In this document: in pieces, positions 17,330 through 27,406 of the stretch | Position numbering within the stretch: the stretch's first letter is position 1 | Layout of the letters: each line of letters starts with the position of its first letter | Assembly: GCA_001794635.1 (NCBI GenBank) | Contig: MGKE01000014.1 | Span: 1 to 38,121, forward strand | Reading direction: 5' to 3' | Source: Candidatus Yanofskybacteria bacterium RIFCSPLOWO2_01_FULL_39_28 | GTDB taxonomy: Bacteria; Patescibacteriota; Minisyncoccia; 2-02-FULL-40-12; GWA2-44-9 | DNA: 38,121 nucleotides | Position numbers and translations under genes: made by a program | The notes under the pieces: generated by a model | Seen by the model: only the letters and a program-made list of their open reading frames with translations | Told to the model about the DNA's origin: nothing | The model's database searches: none

Positions 17330-17707
17330 TTAGATTTTGTTTAGGATACTAGTGAGTTTTTCTGATTTTTCGGAACTGACTTTTTGAGACATGAAATCAA
17401 CATAACTTGAGAGAATTTTTTTGAAAACCTTGTGACTCCTTTGATAGAGTTCGTCTTCAGGATAAGCTGAATTTATTGTTTCTTGTATCTGGGAAACGAC
17501 AGGGTCATTTTTATCATACTCTTTTTTTGCCGTTACTTGGGCTATCCATTGACGCTGGTTTTGAGATAAATTATTTTCTACCTCTTTGAACATTTCACTG
17601 GCAAATTTTTTCTTAAAACCTTCAAGAGCCCTCTCTTTTTCGTCATCCAAAAAACCTAAAACATCAAAGACTTCCCATAAAACTTTTTTGTATTGACCTT
17701 TAATCAT
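17330..17707 (-). CDS. Hypothetical protein (125 aa)
   Basis: Intact ORF coupled to an upstream small ORF; no family recognised. Confidence 0.6.
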   Translation of the reverse strand: MIKGQYKKVLWEVFDVLGFLDDEKERALEGFKKKFASEMFKEVENNLSQNQRQWIAQVTAKKEYDKNDPVVSQIQETINSAYPEDELYQRSHKVFKKILSSYVDFMSQKVSSEKSEKLTSILNKI

Positions 17708-17844
17708 TAAAACAAACTTTCCAGTAAGTTACTTAATATTTGGACAGGCAAAATAGGAAATTCAATAACCATGGCCGGCAAAGCCTCCCACTCTTCGTGA
17801 AGTCCAAAACCTTCTGATTTTGATGACGGTTTTTCAAAAGCCAT
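17707..17844 (-). CDS. Candidate 45-aa small protein
   Basis: MAFEKPSSKSEGFGLHEEWEALPAMVIEFPILPVQILSNLLESLF; stop overlaps the next start (TAATG); purine-rich GGATGG upstream. Confidence 0.5.
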   Translation of the reverse strand: MAFEKPSSKSEGFGLHEEWEALPAMVIEFPILPVQILSNLLESLF

Positions 17845-17853
17845 AAGATAAGT

Positions 17854-18546
17854 TTACCATCCTTTTTTATTTAATGCATCCTTTGCCGCTTCTTGTTGGG
17901 CTTCTTGTTTAGAAGGCCCCTTGCCACTACCTATCATTTCTTTTTCAAGAAATACCCCCATCTTGAAGTTGCGGGCATGGTCCGGCCCCCATTCCTCCAT
18001 TACTTCATAGGTCGGAGTAATTCCGACGTACTCTTGAGCATACTCTTGAAACAAGCTCTTGTGGTCACGATAAAGACGCTTTTCTATAATCGTCGGCAAC
18101 TCCTTAAGAACAAAGCGGCTTATAAAATCTTTAGCCGGATCATATCCTTGGTCCAAATATATCGCCCCGATTAACGCTTCGATGGTATTGGCAAGAATAT
18201 ACTGTCTTGCCCGACCAGTATCCCGCGCTTCTCCACGAGAGAGAAGAACAAAATCATTTAAATCAAATTCATTTGAGATCTTTGAAAGCATTACCGCATT
18301 AACCAATGCCGCCCGCCAATTAGTCAATTCTCCTTCAGGGTTCGGGTAATTGTTATATAAATATTCCGTCACAACTAATTCCAAAACTGCATCGCCCAAA
18401 AATTCCAGACGCTCGTTGTGATCCAGGTGCCATTTGGTATTTTCATTTAGATAGGATCGATGAGTTAGAGCTTGGAGTAGTAGATCCTTGTTTTTAAATA
18501 CAATGCCTATTTTTTTCTCAAGTTGAGAGATTTTATCGTCAAACAC
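17854..18546 (-). CDS. rnc: Ribonuclease III
   Basis: HNERLEFLGDAVLELVVTEYLY, NTIEALIGAIYLDQGYD, C-terminal dsRNA-binding domain. Confidence 0.96.
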   Translation of the reverse strand: MFDDKISQLEKKIGIVFKNKDLLLQALTHRSYLNENTKWHLDHNERLEFLGDAVLELVVTEYLYNNYPNPEGELTNWRAALVNAVMLSKISNEFDLNDFVLLSRGEARDTGRARQYILANTIEALIGAIYLDQGYDPAKDFISRFVLKELPTIIEKRLYRDHKSLFQEYAQEYVGITPTYEVMEEWGPDHARNFKMGVFLEKEMIGSGKGPSKQEAQQEAAKDALNKKGW

Positions 18547-18652
18547 GTTACAAATTCAAAATGCAAAAGTCAAAATTCAAAATGACAATGTAAAATTAAA
18601 AAATTTTATCATTTTAAACTGTCACTTTCCATTTTGATATTTAAATTTTAAA
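18547..18652. repeat. AT-rich imperfect palindrome filling the rnc-nusB spacer
   Basis: CAAAATGACA...TGTCACTTTCCATTTTG around AAAATTAAAAAATTTT. Confidence 0.6.
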
Positions 18653-19189
18653 TTATTTACCATCGACTTCCTTCTGTTCTTCCTTCCCTTCCCGCTCCTC
18701 TGGAGCGAGGCTCGCTTCATCTGATGAAGTGGCTTTCTCTTTGGCTGGCGGTGCATCATCTTTGCCTGGCTCGCCTATTTCTCTATAAACCGTTCCCAAA
18801 ACACCATTAACAAACTTGCCTGAAGTTTCTCCGCCAAACGATTTGGCCAATTCTATGGCTTCATTGATAGCCACTTTCGGTGGAACTTCATCTCTTTTGC
18901 CAAAAAGCAGTTCAAATAAACCAATCCTTAAAACGTTCCGGTCAACAACCGCAACTTGATTAAGAGGCCATTGGGGCGCAGCTTTTTCTATAATCTTATC
19001 AATTTCCTTTACATGCTTTATTGTTCCATCTATCAGCTGGTGAATAAAGTCAGTCTCCTCAAGCCCGGAAGCAAACTCTTTAACATTCCTCGCAACAATT
19101 ACCGGTAAGTCTTCCATTTTTCTGCCACGAAAATCCCACTCATAGAGGGACTGCATTGCTACGGAACGTGATAAATGTCTACTAGCCAT
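18653..19189 (-). CDS. nusB: Transcription antitermination factor NusB with acidic tail
   Basis: [59 protein letters not shown]. Confidence 0.94.
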   Translation of the reverse strand: MASRHLSRSVAMQSLYEWDFRGRKMEDLPVIVARNVKEFASGLEETDFIHQLIDGTIKHVKEIDKIIEKAAPQWPLNQVAVVDRNVLRIGLFELLFGKRDEVPPKVAINEAIELAKSFGGETSGKFVNGVLGTVYREIGEPGKDDAPPAKEKATSSDEASLAPEEREGKEEQKEVDGK

Positions 19190-19202
19190 TTTTAAATGAG
19201 AA

Positions 19203-19424
19203 CTATTTACCGGCCTTTTGCTTTTTTTCTTTTTTCTTCAACTCTCTTGCTAAAACATTAACAACCTCTTTCCCCTTATAATACCCACAATATTTACAAA
19301 CCAAATGAGGCAAGATTTTCTTCTTACATTGAGTACATTCTGATAATTTTAATGGCTTAAGGGCAAGATGACTTCGGCGTCTCAATTGCTTCCCCTTCGC
19401 CATGTGGTGACGTGGAACAGCCAT
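19203..19424 (-). CDS. rpmF: 50S ribosomal protein L32
   Basis: [47 protein letters not shown]. Confidence 0.94.
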   Translation of the reverse strand: MAVPRHHMAKGKQLRRRSHLALKPLKLSECTQCKKKILPHLVCKYCGYYKGKEVVNVLARELKKKEKKQKAGK

Positions 19425-19466
19425 AGTATATATCTTATCACAAAAACAAAAAAGCGACAAGTGTCG

Positions 19467-19889
19467 CTAGTTTTTGCTTAATATCCAATTATACAATCTG
19501 CTGTCTCCTTGAATTCTCCAGGTAATCGTAAGCCTTGTTTCCCCTCTCCTATTTGAAAACCTAAAATTTCCGTTTAACTTTGCTTCGGGCAAATTAAGTT
19601 CAATTTTATTACCTTTTACAATAAACTCCCCGTCCAGATTTATAATTTCTTTTTTTAATATTGGATCAATGTATCTGGCCCGAAACCGACGAACCGGATC
19701 AAAACTTGCTTCACCATTCTGAACTGGCTGGGTATTGATATTACCAAAAACAGACATATCTAAGGAAACAAACTCGTATCGCCCTTCTATTCGGATAGGA
19801 TTTTCATCTGCAATCTGTCTTAAGACACAACCAGTCGCGACAAATAAGATCAAGGTTGCAAATAAAAAGTTATACAACCTCATTATCAA
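19467..19889 (-). CDS. Putative lipoprotein
   Basis: Signal peptide with lipobox-like LFVATGC. Confidence 0.6.
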   Translation of the reverse strand: MIMRLYNFLFATLILFVATGCVLRQIADENPIRIEGRYEFVSLDMSVFGNINTQPVQNGEASFDPVRRFRARYIDPILKKEIINLDGEFIVKGNKIELNLPEAKLNGNFRFSNRRGETRLTITWRIQGDSRLYNWILSKN

Positions 19890-20015
19890 CCTCCCCCATT
19901 AAAGAACTATCCTACTCCTTAAATTAACATTACTTTACATAAAAACAAAAAATTTTATGACTTATCAACAATTTTTGCTCGTTGTCCGAATTTCCACGAG
20001 TGTTAAAATTAGATT

Positions 20016-23000
20016 ATGAAATTCGTCCACCTCCACACTCATTCTCACTACTCTCTCCTGGACGGATTGTCTAAAGTAGACGAAATGGTCAAACTGGCCA
20101 AAGCTCACGGCATGACCGCGATTGGTTTAACTGATCACGGGGTCATGTATGGAGCAATTGATTTTTATACTGCCTGTGTCAAAAACGGAATCAAGCCAAT
20201 CATTGGGGTAGAAGCTTATGTCGCCAATAGAAGCCGATTCCAAAAAGAACCCCACATTGATAATAAACGTTACCACCTAACGCTACTTGCCAAAAACAAC
20301 ACCGGTTATCAAAATCTGATCAAACTCACAACCGCCGCCCACTTAGAGGGCTATTATTATAAACCCCGAGTTGATAAGGATTTACTCCGCCAACATTCTG
20401 AAGGATTAATGGCTCTTTCCGGCTGCCCTGGCAGCGAACTTGGCAGAGCAATCCAGTCTGGAGACAAGAAAAAGGCCGAATCAGTAATACTAGAATACCA
20501 GTCTATTTTTGGACCAGATAATTATTACCTGGAAATAATGCATCATCCCGACGTTGAATTCTTCCAAGATTGGAAAAATACTCTTGTTGAGTTTTCAAAA
20601 AAACTAAATATCCCCCTCGTAGCCACCCAGGACTCACATTATCTTCATCATGACGATGCCTTTGCCCACAAAACCCTAGTTGCCATTTCAACCAATACTG
20701 ATATTGGAGACACAGCTATTTTTTCCGGTAATGGTGAATATCACTTTATCTCAACTGAGGAAGCCCTGGAAAAATTCAAAGACATTCCAGAAGCAGTGGC
20801 CAATACCGAAAAGATTGCCGAAAGGTGTAATATAAATTTAACTCTTGGTAAATTCATATTCCCCGACTTCGCTATTGAACCAGGAAAGACAGCTGACCAA
20901 ATGCTTGATGAAATAACCACAGAAGGTGCTAAAAAATATGGTTTAGACAACAACCAGGAAGTTGAGGAAAGACGACAATACGAGCTTAAGGTCATAAAAG
21001 ATAAAAATTACGCCCCCTATTTCCTTGTCGTATCAGATATTTTAAAATTCGCCCGTGAATCAAATATATATACGACAGTCCGTGGATCAGTTGCTGGATC
21101 AATCGTGGCCTACCTATCAGGCATCACCAATGTGAATCCGATTGAATTCCAACTTCCTTTTGAAAGGTTTTTGAATCCTTTCAGGCCATCAGCTCCTGAT
21201 ATAGACATGGATTTTGCCGACAACAGAAGACAAGAAGTAATTGAATACGCCAAAAACAAATATGGTTCTGACAAGGTGGCCCAAATCGGTACCTTCGGAA
21301 CAATGATGGCTCGAGGGGCGGTTAGGGACGTAGCCAGAGCCCTGGGTAAATCATATGAAACTGGCGATCGTATAGCCAAACTCATCCCCGTGGGTTCCCA
21401 GGGTTTTCCCATGACCGTTGACCATGCTATGGAACTTGAGCCGGAGTTAAAGAATCTATATGATCGTGATACCGAAGCACGTCAAATACTTGATGTTTCC
21501 AAAAAACTAGAAGGTACTGTCCGCCACGTTTCAGTTCATGCCGCCGGAGTAGTTATTGCCCCAAAACCACTGACTGAATATGTACCGATCCAATACGACC
21601 CCAGGGAAAATGATAAACTTATCACCCAATATGACATGTATACAGTCGGTGAAGACGGTGTCGGTCTTACCAAACTTGATTTCTTGGGCATTCGCAACCT
21701 AGCCATTTTAGAAAACGCTGTTCGTTTAGTTAAAAACCACAGAAACATTGATATAGATATTGAAAAAATTCCTTTTGACGACAAAAAAACATTCGCCATG
21801 CTGGCCAAAGGTGAAACTGAAGGACTTTTCCAGTTAAACGGTTCCGGTATGACCAAATACTTAGTTGAGTTGAAACCAACAACCATTCACGACATCAACG
21901 CCATGGTCGCTCTTTATCGTCCTGGACCAATTAATAACATCCCCGAATACATCGCCCGCAAACAAGGACGCAGTCAAATCAGGTATTTCCACCCCAAAGC
22001 CCAAAAATTCTTAGCAAAATCTTATGGAGTTTTAGTTTATCAGGACGACCTTCTTTCAACAGCCATGGAACTTGCCGGTTATAATTGGGAAACAGTTGAT
22101 AAATTCCGTAAAGCGGTTGGTAAAAAAATACCGGCTGAAATGGCTAAACAACACGAGATATTTGTTCAAGGATGCCAAACCCATAGCGAAATGACCAAGG
22201 ATCAGGCAGAAGCTATCTGGAACTTATTTGAGCCATTTCAAGGTTACGGCTTTAACAAAGCTCACGCCGCCTGTTATGGCCGAGTTGCCTATCAAACCGC
22301 CTACATGAAGGCCAATTTCCCGGCTGAATATATGTGCGCTGTTCTTACGGCTGAATCTGGTGACACTGAAAAAATTGCCGAAATAATTTCAGAATGCCAA
22401 AGAATGAAAATTCCAGTTTTAGCGCCAGATATAAATAGTTCATTCAAAGATTTTACAGTAATCAAGGGGCTGTCAGATCAGAAAGACCAAATCCGTTTTG
22501 GCCTTTTGACAATCAAAAACCTGGGCGAACATATAGCTGAAAGGATAATCAGCCAAAGAGAAACCAGCGGTCCATATAAAGACATTGAAGATTTTGTCAC
22601 CAGAATCCAAGATAAAGACTTAAATAAAAAATCTTTTGAATCACTTATAAAATGTGGCGCCCTTGATGCTTTTGGCGAGCGTAACATGCTGTTATTTAAT
22701 ATGGAGAATTTATTAAACCATGCCCGAGATAAACAAAGAAACGCCAGCAATGGCCAAATAAGCTTATTTGGCCACACTGAAGAAACTACTATTCCCCTGC
22801 GTCTGATTGATACTACTCCAGCCCACAGCACTGAAAAACTGGCTTGGGAAAAAGAATTATTAGGCTTGTATGTCTCTGATCATCCCCTAAACACTTTCCA
22901 AGAACAGTTAAAGCTTGAAAAAATTACTCCTATTAAAAACATTTCCATCAGTACGACCGGATCTATCCGAATAGCTGGAATTATAACTAAAGTTCAAAAA

Positions 23001-23213
23001 ATAACGACTAAGACCGGCAAACCCATGCTTTTCTCTCACGTAGAAGATTTAACTTCTAAAATAGAACTGGTGGTTTTTCCTAATGTTTACGACAAAAACC
23101 CAGAAGCATGGAAAGAAAACTCCATCGTCGTCGCCAGAGGCAAGGTTAATGACCGTGATGGCTCTCTTAAACTCTTGTGCGATGAGGTAAAGATTATTAA
23201 TGCAATAGCTTAA
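20016..23213 (+). CDS. dnaE: DNA polymerase III alpha subunit
   Basis: PHP domain FVHLHTHSHYSLLDGLSKVDEMV, PDIDMDFADNRRQEVIEY, ALYRPGPINNIPEYIARKQG, FNKAHAACYGRVAYQTAYMKANFPAEY. Confidence 0.98.
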   Translation: MKFVHLHTHSHYSLLDGLSKVDEMVKLAKAHGMTAIGLTDHGVMYGAIDFYTACVKNGIKPIIGVEAYVANRSRFQKEPHIDNKRYHLTLLAKNNTGYQNLIKLTTAAHLEGYYYKPRVDKDLLRQHSEGLMALSGCPGSELGRAIQSGDKKKAESVILEYQSIFGPDNYYLEIMHHPDVEFFQDWKNTLVEFSKKLNIPLVATQDSHYLHHDDAFAHKTLVAISTNTDIGDTAIFSGNGEYHFISTEEALEKFKDIPEAVANTEKIAERCNINLTLGKFIFPDFAIEPGKTADQMLDEITTEGAKKYGLDNNQEVEERRQYELKVIKDKNYAPYFLVVSDILKFARESNIYTTVRGSVAGSIVAYLSGITNVNPIEFQLPFERFLNPFRPSAPDIDMDFADNRRQEVIEYAKNKYGSDKVAQIGTFGTMMARGAVRDVARALGKSYETGDRIAKLIPVGSQGFPMTVDHAMELEPELKNLYDRDTEARQILDVSKKLEGTVRHVSVHAAGVVIAPKPLTEYVPIQYDPRENDKLITQYDMYTVGEDGVGLTKLDFLGIRNLAILENAVRLVKNHRNIDIDIEKIPFDDKKTFAMLAKGETEGLFQLNGSGMTKYLVELKPTTIHDINAMVALYRPGPINNIPEYIARKQGRSQIRYFHPKAQKFLAKSYGVLVYQDDLLSTAMELAGYNWETVDKFRKAVGKKIPAEMAKQHEIFVQGCQTHSEMTKDQAEAIWNLFEPFQGYGFNKAHAACYGRVAYQTAYMKANFPAEYMCAVLTAESGDTEKIAEIISECQRMKIPVLAPDINSSFKDFTVIKGLSDQKDQIRFGLLTIKNLGEHIAERIISQRETSGPYKDIEDFVTRIQDKDLNKKSFESLIKCGALDAFGERNMLLFNMENLLNHARDKQRNASNGQISLFGHTEETTIPLRLIDTTPAHSTEKLAWEKELLGLYVSDHPLNTFQEQLKLEKITPIKNISISTTGSIRIAGIITKVQKITTKTGKPMLFSHVEDLTSKIELVVFPNVYDKNPEAWKENSIVVARGKVNDRDGSLKLLCDEVKIINAIA

Positions 23214-23219
23214 AAACAA

Positions 23220-23242
23220 AATCCGCCCGAAGGCGGAAAAAA
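23220..23242 (-). terminator. Terminator-like hairpin for the minus-strand 23247 ORF
   Basis: Minus strand TCCGCCTTCGGGCGGATTTTGTTTTT. Confidence 0.6.
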
Positions 23243-23246
23243 TGGC

Positions 23247-23642
23247 TTAAGCCAAAAGTTTTTCCTGAATGAAATCACCCATTGCTTTACTCATCATTTT
23301 TAGAACCAACACTTTTCTTTGGTCAGCAGACAAAGTATGACCATATTTAGTAGATGCCCCATAACAGAAATGATTGAAGATTCTCTGTGGATCAATTCCG
23401 GTAATAAAATAGTTTCTGATTCCATTATACAAGGATCTGCCTTCTTCTGTACCAAGAGCTGTTCCTAACAGAGTATCTCCGTCATCAGTAAACCTTGAAA
23501 GTAACCCGGGTTCTTCAACCATCGCTGTTTCTGGTCCACTCACAGACAATTCTTGCTTTGGAAAAGGACCACGCTCAAACAAAGCTCGTCCGCGTAAGGC
23601 TGAACCAGAAAAATAATCAAAGGGCTTTTTTGTTTGCGACAT
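23247..23642 (-). CDS. Hypothetical protein (131 aa)
   Basis: ORF with upstream AAGGAGGGATGTC ribosome-binding site and downstream terminator. Confidence 0.65.
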   Translation of the reverse strand: MSQTKKPFDYFSGSALRGRALFERGPFPKQELSVSGPETAMVEEPGLLSRFTDDGDTLLGTALGTEEGRSLYNGIRNYFITGIDPQRIFNHFCYGASTKYGHTLSADQRKVLVLKMMSKAMGDFIQEKLLA

Positions 23643-23739
23643 CCCTCCTCCTTAAAACTCGTCTTATATCCTAACAGATAGCACCATAATTGTCAAGTCT
23701 TTTGGCTTTCGTCCTATTTTGATATTCTGAATTCATCTG

Positions 23740-25476
23740 ATGAATGAAAAACTTCAACATCTTCGTCACTCTCTAGCTCACCTTCTAGGCGCTGCAGTTT
23801 TAGAATTATATCCCGGTTCAAAACTAGCCATCGGTCCAGCTATTGATGGTGGTTTTTATTACGATATTAAAGTTTCGGGTAAAATTTCAGACGCGGACCT
23901 GCCGAGAATAGAAACAGAAATGCGAAAGATTTTAGAAAGCTGGAACAAGTTTGAAGAAATAAAAGAAACGGAAGAATCAGCCAAAAAACGCTACATTGGC
24001 AATCCCTATAAATTAGAGCTTCTTGAAGATCTAGCTACCAAAAAAGAGAAAATAACATCCTATCAATCCGGCCGTTTTGTTGACCTCTGCCGTGGCGGCC
24101 ATGTTAAAAGTGCTGCGGATATTAAACCTGATACTTTCAAACTCTCTCATGTTGCCGGCGCTTATTGGCGCGGAAATGAGGAAAACAAACAACTTACCCG
24201 CATTTACGGTTTTGCTTTTGAAACAAAAGAAAAACTAGACGCCCATGTTGTCATGCTTGAAGAAGCCAAAAAAAGAGACCACAAAAAATTGGGTCTTGAA
24301 TTAGATTTGTTTACTTTTTCTGATCTAGTTGGCGGAGGTTTGCCATTATTCACACCCAAAGGAACAATAATTAGAAATCTGTTGGATGATTATGTTTGGG
24401 AACTTAGAAAAAAATACGGTTATCAGCAAGTTGATATTCCACATATTACCAAAAGGGATTTATATGAAAAAAGTGGCCACTGGGACAAATTCAAAGATGA
24501 GCTGTTTCACATTAAAACCAGGGAGGACCACGAGTTTGCGATGAAACCAATGAACTGCCCTCACCATACCCAGATTTATGCCCGCAAGCCACATAGCTAC
24601 CGCGAATTGCCTCAAAGATATGCCAACACGACAAAAGTTTATCGTGATGAACAATCAGGAGAGTTGGCCGGTTTATCCCGTGTCCGCTCTATTACCCAAG
24701 ATGACGCCCATGTTTTTTGCCGCATATCTCAAGTTGAAGAAGAAATACAAAAAATCTGGGGTATCATTCACACCTTTTACAAATCCTTTGATTTTAATCT
24801 GGAGTTGCGTTTATCGCTGCGCGATACCCAAAACCTAGAAAAATATCTAGGCAACAAAGACCACTGGGATAAAGCTGAGGAAATTTTAAAGAAAATAGCC
24901 AAGACAAACAAAACTAAATACGAAGAAGCTCCTGGTGAAGCCGCTTTTTATGCTCCTAAATTGGATTTTATGGGTACTGATTCAATAGGCCGCCAGTGGC
25001 AGGTTGCAACAATTCAACTTGATGTTTATATGCCCGAGAGTTTTGACCTATATTGTATCAACGAAAAAGGCGAGAAGGAAAGAATAGTTATGATCCATGC
25101 TGCTATCATGGGTTCAATTGAACGATTCATGTCTGTCTTAATTGAACATTACGCCGGATCTTTTCCAGTTTGGCTCTCCCCTGTTCAAGCCGTAGTTTTA
25201 CCCATCACTGATCAGCAAAACAAATGGGCCGATAAAGTAGTTGAACAGTTGAAAAAAGCTGGTATCCGAGTTGAAATTAACAAAGATAATGAAACCCTGG
25301 GCAAAAAAATCCGTGAAGCAGAGAAACAAAAAATACCCTATATTTTAATAGTTGGTGAAAAAGAAGCTAAAGCCAAATCAGTCGCCGTCCGACAAAGAAG
25401 TAAGGGAAATATTGGCTTGATGAAAATAGATAAATTCATCAAACACACAGGAACAGAAGTGGCTGACAAAAAATAA
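23740..25476 (+). CDS. thrS: Threonyl-tRNA synthetase, apparently lacking the N-terminal TGS domain
   Basis: LRHSLAHLLGAAVLELYPGSKLAIGPAIDGGFYYDI, FVDLCRGGHV, FAMKPMNCPHHTQIY, RELPQRYANTTKVYRDEQSGELAGLSRVRSITQDDAHVFC. Confidence 0.96.
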   Translation: MNEKLQHLRHSLAHLLGAAVLELYPGSKLAIGPAIDGGFYYDIKVSGKISDADLPRIETEMRKILESWNKFEEIKETEESAKKRYIGNPYKLELLEDLATKKEKITSYQSGRFVDLCRGGHVKSAADIKPDTFKLSHVAGAYWRGNEENKQLTRIYGFAFETKEKLDAHVVMLEEAKKRDHKKLGLELDLFTFSDLVGGGLPLFTPKGTIIRNLLDDYVWELRKKYGYQQVDIPHITKRDLYEKSGHWDKFKDELFHIKTREDHEFAMKPMNCPHHTQIYARKPHSYRELPQRYANTTKVYRDEQSGELAGLSRVRSITQDDAHVFCRISQVEEEIQKIWGIIHTFYKSFDFNLELRLSLRDTQNLEKYLGNKDHWDKAEEILKKIAKTNKTKYEEAPGEAAFYAPKLDFMGTDSIGRQWQVATIQLDVYMPESFDLYCINEKGEKERIVMIHAAIMGSIERFMSVLIEHYAGSFPVWLSPVQAVVLPITDQQNKWADKVVEQLKKAGIRVEINKDNETLGKKIREAEKQKIPYILIVGEKEAKAKSVAVRQRSKGNIGLMKIDKFIKHTGTEVADKK

Positions 25477-25514
25477 ATCCCCACACTCATACATGAGTTT
25501 GGGGATAAACTTCC

Positions 25515-25541
25515 GATGATTATTGGAAGTTTTTATTTATT
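25515..25541 (+). terminator. Terminator of thrS
   Basis: ACTTCC-gatgattatt-GGAAGTTTTTATTT. Confidence 0.6.
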
Positions 25542-26137
25542 TCTCTAAGCTTATTTTTTATCTTAGGCGAAATAAATTTGTAAGCTTTTACGATTGCAAA
25601 TGCAGTAATTAATGAATAAAACCACCAGCCAAGAATATTAGCCAAAAGAACAAAGCAAGCTATCTTGGTTATATTACCCAAAAAAAGTCCGACTAGACCT
25701 AGGTAAGACCTGTTCGCGTAAAAAATAAGCAGTCCCAGAAGCCAAGTACCTATTCCGACACCCAGAAAAAACATTGTTGCAAAACCTTCTCGTTTGCCGT
25801 TTTTGTTGAGATCCTCCAAGCGCTTGCTCTTGCTTTGCTCTAGCAACATTTCAACCAATATTTTAACCAGTTTTCTAAAAACCCTACCAGCACCACGAAC
25901 TAAAGCATCATCATAAAACTCTTTAAGTTTAGGGTTCTCTTTTATTAACTTGCCCAACCACCAAAAAAACCAGGCATAATAGGCAAGCTCAAGATTACCC
26001 AACACCTCACATAGATAAAGGAGATACCAACCCCTTATCCCGTTGGCAATAAATGTCGGTATAAGGATAAATTCAACATTGTTATAGGCAACAAAGGTTG
26101 TAGTTAAAAAGGGCCATAATTTAAGCCATTTCAGCAC
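25520..26137 (-). CDS. Hypothetical multi-spanning membrane protein
   Basis: Several hydrophobic segments (FFLGVGIGTWLLGLLIFYA, ILGWWFYSLITAFAIV). Confidence 0.65.
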   Translation of the reverse strand: MLKWLKLWPFLTTTFVAYNNVEFILIPTFIANGIRGWYLLYLCEVLGNLELAYYAWFFWWLGKLIKENPKLKEFYDDALVRGAGRVFRKLVKILVEMLLEQSKSKRLEDLNKNGKREGFATMFFLGVGIGTWLLGLLIFYANRSYLGLVGLFLGNITKIACFVLLANILGWWFYSLITAFAIVKAYKFISPKIKNKLREINKNFQ

Positions 26138-26190
26138 ATTTACAGCCCACCTTTAAAAGAACGTAATAATGTGATATATAATATCAAAAA

Positions 26191-27132
26191 ATGACCAAAG
26201 TGTCATCTGCTAGCCGATGGACAAAAATTATTGTAATTGTTGGTCCAACCGCTTCAGGTAAATCTGATCTGGCTATTAAATTAGCTCGTAAATACCACGG
26301 TGAAATTATTTCAGCCGATTCAAGGCAGGTTTATCTCGGAATGAATATTGGAACAGGTAAGGTTACAAAAAAAGAACAAAAAATAGTAAAGCACTATCTA
26401 TTAGATGCAGTCAGTCCAAAAAAGCAATTTACTGCTGATGCTTTTAAAAAACTAGGAGAAAAAGCCAGCCAAGAAATAACTGCCAAGCACAAAATTCCTA
26501 TTATTGTCGGTGGGACTGGATTTTACATTGATATCCTCCTTGACCGAATGGCTGTAGCCGAAGTTCCACCCAACAAAAATATCCGTACGAAACTTGAGAA
26601 ACAATCTGCGGAACAACTTTTTAAACAGCTCCAAAAACTTGACCCCAGACGAGCTAAGAATATTGATAAACACAACAAGCGTCGCCTGGTAAGATCTTTA
26701 GAAATAGTTCTGATTACTGGAAAACTGGTCCCGCCGAAACAAACTTACAACATACAACACACAACTTACAACATACTATGGATAGGGCTAAGATCAAAAA
26801 ACTTAGAAAAAAGAATAAAGATTCGCCTAGATAAAAGGCTAAGTCAAGGAATGATAAGAGAAGTTGAGAGATTGCACCAACAAGGAGTAAGCTGGAAACG
26901 GCTTGATGATTTCGGTTTAGAATATAGATGGATATCACGATACCTTCAGAAAGTAGGAAGTAGAAAGTTGAAAGTAGAAAGGTTTAAAGACTCGGAATAT
27001 TATAAGGAATTATTAAGAGATATAGTGAGATACTCAAAACGCCAGATGACCTGGTTTAAGAGAAACAAGGAGATAACCTGGATCAAAAACGAAAGAGAGG
27101 CAACAAAATTAGTAAAACACTTTGTCTTATAA
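26191..27132 (+). CDS. miaA: tRNA dimethylallyltransferase
   Basis: IVIVGPTASGKSDLAIKLA, GEIISADSRQVYLGMNIGTGK, HYLLDAVSP, IIVGGTGFYIDILLD, DDFGLEYRWISRYL. Confidence 0.95.
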   Translation: MTKVSSASRWTKIIVIVGPTASGKSDLAIKLARKYHGEIISADSRQVYLGMNIGTGKVTKKEQKIVKHYLLDAVSPKKQFTADAFKKLGEKASQEITAKHKIPIIVGGTGFYIDILLDRMAVAEVPPNKNIRTKLEKQSAEQLFKQLQKLDPRRAKNIDKHNKRRLVRSLEIVLITGKLVPPKQTYNIQHTTYNILWIGLRSKNLEKRIKIRLDKRLSQGMIREVERLHQQGVSWKRLDDFGLEYRWISRYLQKVGSRKLKVERFKDSEYYKELLRDIVRYSKRQMTWFKRNKEITWIKNEREATKLVKHFVL

Positions 27133-27159
27133 TTACGCATATGTGTAATTATAAGACAA
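27122..27159. repeat. Perfect 15-bp inverted repeat containing the miaA stop codon
   Basis: TTGTCTTATAATTAC-gcatatgt-GTAATTATAAGACAA. Confidence 0.85.
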
Positions 27160-27181
27160 TAAAAATACGCTCAAATTAATT

Positions 27182-27400
27182 TTATTTTTTCTCAGCTGAA
27201 TCAGACGGACCAAGAATATCTGTGTCGGAAGGTTCTTTCCTTTGTCCAATTTCTTTTAATCTTTCCCTCTCTCGTTCCTTTGCTTGCTGACGCCTTTCTT
27301 CTGCTAATTCACGTTCAATCTGCTCCCTTTGATGAAACGGCTTCTGTCCCCTAACTACTTCCCTAAATCCAACTAATTTTGTAAATAATTTCTTGATCAT
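27182..27400 (-). CDS. Small charged hypothetical protein (72 aa)
   Basis: Lys/Arg/Glu-rich ORF just downstream of gatB on the same strand. Confidence 0.5.
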   Translation of the reverse strand: MIKKLFTKLVGFREVVRGQKPFHQREQIERELAEERRQQAKERERERLKEIGQRKEPSDTDILGPSDSAEKK

Positions 27401-27406
27401 CTGTTT

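Noticed and set aside
23220-23242. CCGCCCGAAGGCGG as a novel repeat
   Set aside because: Explained as a normal terminator hairpin of the minus-strand 23247 ORF.
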